This document shows, piece after piece, positions 1 through 4,945 of a stretch of 5,611 nucleotides of DNA. Source of the DNA: an uncultured Alphaproteobacteria bacterium (GTDB taxonomy: Bacteria; Pseudomonadota; Alphaproteobacteria; RF32; CAG-239); contig CALXTG010000045.1 of the NCBI GenBank assembly GCA_944391355.1, positions 1 to 5,611 on the forward strand, read 5' to 3'. Below the pieces are notes generated by a model, which was not told where the DNA came from, made no database searches, and worked only from the letters and a program-made list of their open reading frames with translations. A program made the translations under genes and the position numbers. Positions within the stretch are counted from its first letter, which is position 1; the number at the start of each line of letters is the position of its first letter.

Positions 1-319
1 TGAAACAGTCTAAATTTATTTGTTTGTAAATACGCGGACGTAACTTTACCTCGCCGAGTAAGGAAAATAAAATTTCCAACAGCTTAGAAAAAACCGTTGC
101 AACCAGCACGCCGGCCAAAAGCAGCCAGAGCGGCCGCGAAATATCGGTAAAAGCGACTTCCTCCCCGAACAAGGCAACCATCTTGGAAAAGAAATAAGGC
201 GCAAGCTTATTAAAAATAACCGAAAAAATACCGCAGGCACAAATTGAAAAAAACAATTTCTTGTTTTTCATGGCATAAAGCCACAAAAAGGCAGCCGGGC
301 TTTCAGGAAATGGCTTCAA
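1..319 (-). CDS. ABC-type exporter, N-terminal part of the transmembrane domain (partial, runs off left edge)
   Basis: The visible 106 residues match the start of a fused permease/ATPase exporter (ABC subfamily B, MsbA-like architecture). A short cytoplasmic leader containing PFPESPAAFLWLY is followed by a hydrophobic helix at about 22-44 and a second at about 64-88. A basic stretch (KLRPRIYKQINLDCF) then sits where such exporters carry the R-rich segment after TM2. The rest of the membrane domain and the nucleotide-binding domain (Walker A, ABC signature) lie beyond the edge, so substrate and ATPase activity cannot be judged. The start is TTG at 319-317, chosen because AGAAGGA (327-333) lies 7 bases upstream. 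The reading frame closes at a TGA 11 codons before the TTG, with no ATG in between. The first in-frame ATG, codon 17, has no ribosome site and would remove the conserved leader. The gene follows comEC in the same direction but is separated from it by a strong terminator, so it is probably its own unit. A half-size or lipid exporter remains possible. Confidence 0.72.
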   Translation of the reverse strand, partial: MKPFPESPAAFLWLYAMKNKKLFFSICACGIFSVIFNKLAPYFFSKMVALFGEEVAFTDISRPLWLLLAGVLVATVFSKLLEILFSLLGEVKLRPRIYKQINLDCF

Positions 320-326
320 GATAAAA

Positions 327-333
327 TCCTTCT
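327..333 (-). promoter_or_regulatory. Shine-Dalgarno that fixes a TTG start
   Basis: On the minus strand AGAAGGA lies 7 bases before TTG (319-317). No other start codon in the frame has such a site. This decides the TTG start of the ABC exporter gene over the later ATG at codon 17. Confidence 0.6.
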
Positions 334-344
334 TTATTTTGAAC

Positions 345-358
345 GATAGTCAACTATC
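345..358. promoter_or_regulatory. Palindromic candidate operator upstream of the ABC exporter
   Basis: GATAGT-CA-ACTATC is a perfect inverted repeat with 6-base arms and a 2-base centre. It lies in the 5' leader of the exporter gene, about 10 bases downstream of the proposed -10 box (369-374). A repressor bound here could block initiation or early elongation. The size and symmetry fit a dimeric winged-helix or TetR/MarR-type regulator, but the family is not identifiable from the site and no regulator gene is in the window. The sequence is too AT-rich and short to act as a terminator. Confidence 0.4.
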
Positions 359-368
359 TTATGACCAT

Positions 369-396
369 ATTTTAACAGGTTTAACTTTTAAAACAA
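369..396 (-). promoter_or_regulatory. Candidate sigma-70 promoter for the ABC exporter
   Basis: Reading the minus strand, TTGTTT (391-396) is followed after 16 bases by TAAAAT (369-374), five of six matches to the consensus -10. Transcription would start near 362 and give a leader of about 43 bases containing the palindrome at 345-358. The match is by eye and the DNA is AT-rich, so chance similarity is possible. A promoter somewhere in 320-457 is nevertheless expected, because a strong terminator closes the upstream comEC gene. I see nothing else in the 162 non-coding bases from 320 to 481 apart from the operator and that terminator. Confidence 0.4.
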
Positions 397-457
397 TAAC
401 CTTACATTCACGAAAACACAACAAATATATAAATCCTTAACCGGCATGGACAAAAAC

Positions 458-496
458 AAAAAAGGGCTTTGAAATTATTTTTCAAAGCCCTTTTTT
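458..496 (-). terminator. Intrinsic terminator of comEC, overlapping its stop codon
   Basis: The core stem is GGGCTTTGAAA (464-474) paired with TTTCAAAGCCC (480-490) around a 5-base loop. Flanking A/T runs extend it to about 17 base pairs (458-474 with 480-496). On the minus strand the stem is followed by a T-rich tract (TTTTTTGTTTTTG). The upstream arm encodes the last residues of ComEC (KKGL-stop), so the hairpin begins inside the coding sequence. A run of seven T on the plus strand makes it potentially bidirectional, though no plus-strand gene reads into it here. Confidence 0.88.
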
Positions 497-2551
497 TACA
501 AAGTTCCATAACCTGTAACCGGAAGCATCGCGTACGGTCTGAATGCTGGTTTCCTCGCCGTTAAAATATACCGCCGCCCCCAATCCGGCCGACAAATCCA
601 AACTTTTACCGTCAACTTCCAAACCGCCGGACTTAATAATTTTAACCCGCCGCTTATAGAGGCAAGACTGTTCGTCACACTGCAAATCAAGCCACTCGGG
701 AAAATTTTCCTTGCCCTGATATATTTTTTTCAAACGGCGTGTCTCCTTTGCCGTTATCTTTTGATTAGCCGTTTTTTCCAGCCAGACTTTCTTATCAAAA
801 TTATTCCCGCGCGCCGGCAGAATAACCAGTTCGCCGAAGTTATCCCGAACCGCGACCAGATTTCCCTTATCATTTACCAGCACATCCGGGCAGCGAACCG
901 TCAGCAGGCTGAGAAAACCGGCGGCAATTAGCAGAAATCCCCACTTTCGCCACGGCTGCAGCCAAATAAACAGCCACAATCCGCCCAACACAATCAAAAT
1001 CAGCCCCCAGGTCGGCAGCGACGGCACCTGCAGCGCAGCCTGCGGCAGAGACGCCACCCAAGCCGTAATATCATTAACCGCTCCGACCCCGAACCCAACC
1101 AGTTTCAGCGCCCAGGCTTCCAGCCCCAGCGGCATTAATAACAGAGCAATCAAAACAAAAGGCATAATAATCAATCCGATAATCGGCCCTGCCAGCAGAT
1201 TAGCCAGCGAAGTATAAAGCGCTACCCGGTTAAAATGATAAATCGCAAAAGGCAAAGTCGCCAGACTGGCAATCAAGTCCGATACAATAATGCCGGCAAC
1301 ATAAATCCAGATAATTTTCAGGATCTTAACCGACAGCGACGGCTCATCAACCGAAGATCCGCGCAAAAAACGCTGCAGAGCACCGGCATATTTTTCATAA
1401 AAGGCTATCAGTGCCATTACCGCCGCAAAAGACATCTGAAAAGAAGCTCCGACCAAAGCCTCGGGCGCAATAATCAAAACAATCAACCCCGCCCAGGCAA
1501 TTGTTTTCATGGAGATTGCCCGCCGCGCAAACAAAACCCCCAGCAGCACGATAAAAGTCATAATAAATGCCCGCTGCGTCGGTATCTGCGCTCCGGAAAT
1601 CAACAGATAAACCACGCTCATAAACAGCGCCAAAACCGCCGCAGGCTTTTTGGAATCGCGGCGCAGCGCCAAACCCGGGACTAATGCCATGACAAAGCGG
1701 ACTAAAAAAAACATCAAACCGGCCAGCATACTCATATGCAGCCCCGAAATCGACAGAAAATGCGCCAATCCGGAATCCCGATAATTATCAACCAGCCGCC
1801 TGCTCATCCCGCCTCTTTCCCCGGCCACAATCGCCGCGGTAATTCCGGCTTCGTCGGCCGGTAAAACTTTATCAATCCGCGCAACAATTCTTTGCCGGAT
1901 GCGATCTACCCAATAGCCGAACTTATCCGCCCAAGACGGTTCATTGCGGCAATCAACCGGAAGCGCCCGGCTGATACTGTAACCGCTGGCAGTCAGTCCT
2001 TCAAAAAATGATTTGCGGTCAAATTGATATCCTCCCGGCAAAGACGGCGCCGGCAGCGGCATAATCTTTCCGACCAGCTCGATACACTGCCCGCTGTGCA
2101 AAGGCTCTGTACCATGGCTGAGGCTGACTTTAATTTTTCCCCAGTTCAACCGCTGTTCATCAAAATTTTCAAGATTATCGAGAACCACCCGCTGATTGCC
2201 GCGGCTGTTATAATCCAGACTGACAATCCGCCCGCGCAGATAAATCTTATCAATCGCTTCCTGAAGCAGCGGATGCCGGGACAAATAAACCGCTTTCAAC
2301 TGCACGTCGGCAAACCCCAGAACAACAATTGCCGCAATCGCCAGCCCCAGCAAAATTCCGAGCCGCCTTCGCGCGATAACCGCCGCTGCAATCAAGCTTT
2401 CAATCACCCCCAGCGTCAGCCAGATAGACGGCTCCCGCGGCAACAGAAAATAAACGCCGATCCCCAGCCCGAACAAAACCGGCGCCCATAAAAACCAGCG
2501 TTCGCTGTCCTTATAAAACTGTTCTTTTATTTTATCGGCCCATACAGGCAT
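482..2551 (-). CDS. comEC: ComEC/Rec2 family DNA-uptake channel protein
   Basis: This is the inner-membrane channel that takes single-stranded DNA into the cytoplasm during natural transformation. The protein has 689 residues. The N-terminal part (about 20-80 hydrophobic, 100-200 soluble, DUF4131-like) precedes the Competence domain at about 235-505. That domain carries the hallmark SGLAHFLSISGLHMSML (260-276), IPTQRAFIM (323-331) and ASFQMSF (369-375), with many membrane helices. After further helices at about 515-550 the C-terminal 140 residues form a reduced soluble domain with two Cys in a CDEQSC motif (625-630). It contains no histidine at all, so the HxHxDH metal site of full-length ComEC proteins is missing. 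This shorter form is, as I recall, usual in alphaproteobacteria. The start is ATG at 2551: an in-frame TAG lies six codons upstream and a purine-rich GAAAGAGAG lies just before it. The gene stands alone between a divergent small gene and its own terminator. No other competence gene is visible, so actual transformability is unknown. Confidence 0.93.
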   Translation of the reverse strand: MPVWADKIKEQFYKDSERWFLWAPVLFGLGIGVYFLLPREPSIWLTLGVIESLIAAAVIARRRLGILLGLAIAAIVVLGFADVQLKAVYLSRHPLLQEAIDKIYLRGRIVSLDYNSRGNQRVVLDNLENFDEQRLNWGKIKVSLSHGTEPLHSGQCIELVGKIMPLPAPSLPGGYQFDRKSFFEGLTASGYSISRALPVDCRNEPSWADKFGYWVDRIRQRIVARIDKVLPADEAGITAAIVAGERGGMSRRLVDNYRDSGLAHFLSISGLHMSMLAGLMFFLVRFVMALVPGLALRRDSKKPAAVLALFMSVVYLLISGAQIPTQRAFIMTFIVLLGVLFARRAISMKTIAWAGLIVLIIAPEALVGASFQMSFAAVMALIAFYEKYAGALQRFLRGSSVDEPSLSVKILKIIWIYVAGIIVSDLIASLATLPFAIYHFNRVALYTSLANLLAGPIIGLIIMPFVLIALLLMPLGLEAWALKLVGFGVGAVNDITAWVASLPQAALQVPSLPTWGLILIVLGGLWLFIWLQPWRKWGFLLIAAGFLSLLTVRCPDVLVNDKGNLVAVRDNFGELVILPARGNNFDKKVWLEKTANQKITAKETRRLKKIYQGKENFPEWLDLQCDEQSCLYKRRVKIIKSGGLEVDGKSLDLSAGLGAAVYFNGEETSIQTVRDASGYRLWNFVKKGL

Positions 2552-2581
2552 TTGCCGCTCTCTTTCCTAAAAATTTTTTTT

Positions 2582-2609
2582 ATTCTAATATCTATTTGCA
2601 ATTTTACAA
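2582..2609 (-). promoter_or_regulatory. Candidate promoter of comEC
   Basis: On the minus strand TTGTAA (2604-2609) and TAGAAT (2582-2587, five of six consensus -10 bases) are separated by 16 bases. Transcription would begin near 2575, about 24 bases before the comEC ATG. The boxes interleave with those proposed for the divergent plus-strand gene. Assignment is by eye in AT-rich DNA, but the 103-base intergenic region must supply a start for both genes. Confidence 0.4.
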
Positions 2610-2624
2610 TATTAAGATTACATT
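2596..2624 (+). promoter_or_regulatory. Candidate promoter of the small Cys-rich gene
   Basis: TTGCAA (2596-2601) and TACATT (2619-2624) are 17 bases apart, with four of six matches in the -10 box, and would give a start near 2631. An alternative -10, TACAAT (2605-2610), is the better hexamer but has no convincing -35. Either choice overlaps the comEC promoter on the other strand. Confidence 0.33.
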
Positions 2625-2654
2625 GGAGAATAAATCAACACCAAGCGGAGAAAA

Positions 2655-2897
2655 ATGATGACATCAAAAATCCTATTTGTATTATTGGCTCTCGCCTTTC
2701 TGGCTGTTTCGGCCCAGGCCCGGGTTACCCCGTTGCAGAACTGGGACGGCGGCGGACCGAAATTCGGCAGCTCAGGCCAAAAAAACTGCTCGGATTTATG
2801 CCCCGGCTATATTCCGGCTTATCCGAACTGCCCGGAAGGAAAAGTTGCTCATCGCTGTCCTGCTTCCGGTTGTTCGGATTATTATAAATGTATGTAG
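2655..2897 (+). CDS. Small secreted six-cysteine protein of unknown function
   Basis: The 80-residue product has a textbook Sec signal peptide: a basic start (MMTSK), a hydrophobic core at 6-19 and a signal peptidase I site AQA at 20-22. The predicted mature protein has 58 residues (R23-M80). It holds six cysteines at 45, 49, 59, 68, 73 and 79, spaced C-x3-C-x9-C-x8-C-x4-C-x5-C, and ends YYKCM. The even number and export suggest three disulfides formed in the periplasm or outside the cell. The first 22 mature residues are Gly-rich and Cys-free. There is no lipobox, so it is not a lipoprotein. GGAG (2647-2650) lies 4 bases from the first ATG and 7 from the adjacent second ATG (2658), so translation may begin at either. 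The gene is divergent from comEC and ends 9 bases before a strong terminator, giving a monocistronic unit. I do not recognise the family; a structural or adhesion-related peptide or a small effector are guesses only. Confidence 0.78.
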   Translation: MMTSKILFVLLALAFLAVSAQARVTPLQNWDGGGPKFGSSGQKNCSDLCPGYIPAYPNCPEGKVAHRCPASGCSDYYKCM

Positions 2898-2906
2898 CAA
2901 AAACAG

Positions 2907-2948
2907 AAAAACAAAAACCCGAGTTTATAAACTCGGGTTTTTGTTTTT
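2907..2948. terminator. Bidirectional terminator between convergent genes
   Basis: These 42 bases form a perfect palindrome centred on TATA at 2926-2929. The core is CCCGAGTTTATAAACTCGGG (2918-2937), with A-rich and T-rich outer arms. On the plus strand it is followed by an uninterrupted T run to 2951 and ends the Cys-rich gene, whose stop is 9 bases upstream. On the minus strand it also runs into T-rich sequence, starting one base after the stop codon of the gene at 2950-3279. It therefore serves both converging transcription units. Confidence 0.93.
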
Positions 2949-2949
2949 T

Positions 2950-3279
2950 TTAACCGGCAAAGAATAAAAAACCGTCTTCATCCCTGCCGATAGGAACAGC
3001 GAATGTCCCCCAACTGTATTCCATATCCGTCGTACGATGATGCATATAGAACCTGCACAGCATCCGCCGGGCAAACTCCAACGGGGTCAATTCCTCATAT
3101 TCTCCGGAAACATGAAGAACATGAAATTTTTCCTCTAAACTCTGATAATACCATACCAGACAATTTTTACTCTCATCTTCCTTATCCTGTAATAAAGCCG
3201 GATGCAGAAGTGATTTGCTTACCTCCAGATTCAACTTCTCGTTAAACCATTGGAGAGCTGTTCTTTGACTCAGAAACAT
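2950..3279 (-). CDS. Hypothetical protein, 109 residues
   Basis: I do not recognise this protein. It is soluble, with no signal peptide or membrane segment, and rich in charged and aromatic residues. It opens with an amphipathic helix (RTALQWFNEKLNLEV, 6-20). A central part contains WYYQSLEEKFHVLHV (43-57), an ELTPLEFARRMLCRFYMHH segment (63-81) looks helical, and a beta-like C-terminus follows (FAVPIGRDEDGFLFF). No catalytic signature is evident. ATG at 3279 is the first start after the upstream gene and no Shine-Dalgarno precedes it. The 24-base gap is almost pure A/T (AAAAAAATAAAATT before the ATG), so initiation may depend on ribosomal protein S1 or on coupling. It follows the gene at 3304-3696 and is the last gene before the bidirectional terminator, so the two are probably co-transcribed. 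The N- and C-terminal ends weakly resemble those of its neighbour, which may be a paralogue. GC content looks low locally (18 of 60 bases at 3121-3180). Confidence 0.72.
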   Translation of the reverse strand: MFLSQRTALQWFNEKLNLEVSKSLLHPALLQDKEDESKNCLVWYYQSLEEKFHVLHVSGEYEELTPLEFARRMLCRFYMHHRTTDMEYSWGTFAVPIGRDEDGFLFFAG

Positions 3280-3303
3280 AATTTTATTTTTTTAGTTTAA
3301 CTT

Positions 3304-3696
3304 CTACGGACGATAAACATGCTGCACGGCATTTCTTATCTCGCCTTCTTTCAGAAATACGCCGAAGCTTCCGTCTTTCCAGCCTCTGACAGCGGCAATT
3401 TTTACGTCGCCTTTCTGAAAGGCATAACCACTGTACACATCATTTTCTTCCAGAAAATAATGTTTGTCCTCATTCAAATCGGCGCCGATAACATTCAGAT
3501 ACCTTCTCTCACCGTTTTGTTCAAACTTCCACACCGGTTGGCATAACCGTTCATAACGTCCGACAATTGAACATTCCTGAGGCGTTTTTCCGGCCGGTTT
3601 GCACAGATACTTTAGTTCAACTTCAGTTTCAATTCCCAGAAGCTCCTTGATCCGCTGCCTTGCAGCCGCAGAATTCAAAATCAAATTTTCATTCAT
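3304..3696 (-). CDS. Hypothetical protein, about 130 residues (start uncertain)
   Basis: This is an unrecognised soluble protein. From the chosen start it has a helical N-terminus (NSAAARQRIKELLGIETEVEL, about 8-28). A mixed middle holds three Cys, two of them in the YLCKPAGKTPQEC stretch. The C-terminus contains AAVRGWKDGSFGVFLKEGE, which looks like beta strands. The frame stays open further upstream, with ATG codons at 3717 and 3735 that would give 137 or 143 residues. I prefer ATG 3696 for two reasons. The extra residues (MRFILLMLKKFLA) come from very AT-rich DNA, and the 3735 ATG sits inside a perfect palindrome. The 3696 start also brings the N-terminal helix to the same distance from the start as in the neighbouring protein. 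None of the three starts has a Shine-Dalgarno, so the choice is tentative. The gene lies 52 to 91 bases after lpxB in the same direction. Read-through from lpxB or a local promoter are both possible. No link to lipid A is apparent. Confidence 0.7.
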   Translation of the reverse strand: MNENLILNSAAARQRIKELLGIETEVELKYLCKPAGKTPQECSIVGRYERLCQPVWKFEQNGERRYLNVIGADLNEDKHYFLEENDVYSGYAFQKGDVKIAAVRGWKDGSFGVFLKEGEIRNAVQHVYRP

Positions 3697-3732
3697 AGCT
3701 AAAAATTTTTTTAACATTAATAATATAAATCT

Positions 3733-3752
3733 CATACTAATAAATTAGTATG
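3733..3752. repeat. 20-base palindrome between lpxB and the hypothetical genes
   Basis: CATACTAATAAATTAGTATG is a perfect inverted repeat with 9-base arms and an AA centre. It is AT-rich with no following T run on either strand, so it is a poor terminator and a better candidate operator. On the minus strand a weak promoter-like pair lies just upstream (TTGACT at 3779-3784 inside the lpxB end, then TAAGTT at 3756-3761 after 17 bases). This would place the palindrome around the start of transcription of the two small genes. It also covers the most upstream possible ATG (3735) of the next gene. Confidence 0.45.
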
Positions 3753-3787
3753 GCCAACTTATGACAAAAATTTCCGCCAGTCAAGTT

Positions 3788-4945
3788 TTATTTGGAAGCG
3801 TCACGCACAATCCCGATAATCACATCGGCGGCATTTTCGCTCGGAGTCTGTTCAGACATTCCCAGAACCTCGCGAACCTTGCGGAAACCGCCGATTTGCT
3901 TTTCATACAGATCTCCGCGGTTCAACAATTCGCGCAGATACATACAAATATTTGAAGTCACGCAGCGTTCCTGCAAAAGTTCGGGAATAATCTCGCGCCC
4001 CAGCAAAATATTAGACAAATTTACAAACTGAATATGCATAAACCGCCGCAGCAGCATCGCCGTAAAATCGGAAACCTTATAACCGATAATATGCGGAACA
4101 TCCGAAATCGCCAGTTCCAAAGCAACCGTTCCCGAAGCCGCCATCGCCGCTTTAGAGGCCTTGAAAGCATCATAACGGTCTTTTTCCGTTTCGGTAATCA
4201 CCAGCGGCACGCCGCAGTTTTTACTCATATCTTTAACCAATCCCGAAACCGTTTTCACCGTCGGAATCACAAAATATAAATCTTTGTCCTGCGCATAAAG
4301 ACGGCGCGCCGCTTCCAGAAAAACCGGCAGCAAACGCGTAACTTCGGTCTTGCGCGACCCCGGCAGAATGGCAACCACCTTCTTATCCAGCGGCACATCA
4401 TGCTGCAGATAAAAAGCCTCGGCGCTGCCGTGAACAACATCGCTCTCAATCACCGGATGCCCGACAAAATCCACTGCCAAACCGTAAGGCGTAAAATATT
4501 TCGGCTCCTGAGGCAGCAATGTCAGCAAATGATCAATATAATTATGCATGGTTTTGGCGCGTTTTTTCTTCCAGGCCCAAACCTGCGGCGCTACATAATG
4601 CACCTGAGGAATCCCCAGTTTCTTTTTCCGCAGAATTTTATGTACCCGCGATGAAAAACTCCAGCTGTCAATCGTAATAATTACATCGGGATGCACTTTC
4701 TCAATATCGGCGACCGTTTCTTTTAACAAACGCAAAACCCTGGGAATGCTCGGAATAACCTCCATAAGTCCCATAATTGCCAGATCGCTGATATCAAAAA
4801 GCGATTTCAGGCCTTCGGCTTCCATTGTATCGCCGCCGACCCCGAAAAATTCAACCTGATTTCCGGTCTTTTTTCTGAGCGCCCGCATCAAACGCGATCC
4901 CAGCAAATCTCCCGACGGCTCGCCGGCAATCAGATAAACTTTCAT
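3788..4945 (-). CDS. lpxB: Lipid-A-disaccharide synthase
   Basis: LpxB (glycosyltransferase family 19, a peripheral inner-membrane enzyme) transfers the diacylglucosamine unit of UDP-2,3-diacylglucosamine onto lipid X. The product is the beta-1,6-linked tetraacyl disaccharide 1-phosphate of the Raetz pathway. The 385 residues match the usual family length of about 380-390. Family motifs appear in order: AGEPSGD (7-13), DLAIMGLMEV (54-63), HYVAPQVWAWKKKR (116-129), FVGHP (160-164), LPGSRKTEV (194-202) and AASGTVALE (269-277). The donor-side region VNLSNILLGREIIPELLQ closes the series at 308-325. The start is fixed by GGGAG (4953-4957) 7 bases before ATG 4945. That ATG overlaps the lpxI stop as ATGA, so translation is probably coupled. 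One mild variation is IDSWSF (92-97), where many homologues read IDAPDF. No strong terminator follows, only an AT-rich palindrome, so some transcripts may continue into the two small genes. Confidence 0.97.
   Translation of the reverse strand: MKVYLIAGEPSGDLLGSRLMRALRKKTGNQVEFFGVGGDTMEAEGLKSLFDISDLAIMGLMEVIPSIPRVLRLLKETVADIEKVHPDVIITIDSWSFSSRVHKILRKKKLGIPQVHYVAPQVWAWKKKRAKTMHNYIDHLLTLLPQEPKYFTPYGLAVDFVGHPVIESDVVHGSAEAFYLQHDVPLDKKVVAILPGSRKTEVTRLLPVFLEAARRLYAQDKDLYFVIPTVKTVSGLVKDMSKNCGVPLVITETEKDRYDAFKASKAAMAASGTVALELAISDVPHIIGYKVSDFTAMLLRRFMHIQFVNLSNILLGREIIPELLQERCVTSNICMYLRELLNRGDLYEKQIGGFRKVREVLGMSEQTPSENAADVIIGIVRDASK

Noticed and set aside
348..353. TTGACT inside the 345-358 palindrome as a -35 box for the ABC gene
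   Set aside because: The correctly spaced -10 would fall on the ribosome-binding site (AGGATT), which leaves no room for a leader. The upstream TTGTTT/TAAAAT pair fits better.
1235..1684. Plus-strand open frame of 149 codons inside comEC
   Set aside because: It is antisense to a confidently assigned gene. Its product is an Arg/Gln/Asn-rich low-complexity string typical of reading membrane-protein codons backwards, and there is no ribosome site.
2024..2491. Plus-strand open frame of 155 codons antisense to the comEC N-terminus
   Set aside because: It has the same compositional artefact (Gln/Arg/Asn-rich), no start context, and lies wholly within comEC.
2655..2897. Peritrophin-type chitin-binding domain in the Cys-rich protein (C..YYKC motif)
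   Set aside because: The YYKC end is reminiscent, but the spacing of the six cysteines does not match that domain and the mature peptide is short, so no function was assigned.
2950..3696. Toxin-antitoxin pair
   Set aside because: The two genes are small and adjacent, but neither has a recognisable toxin fold motif or a DNA-binding antitoxin motif, and they look more like each other than like a toxin with its partner.
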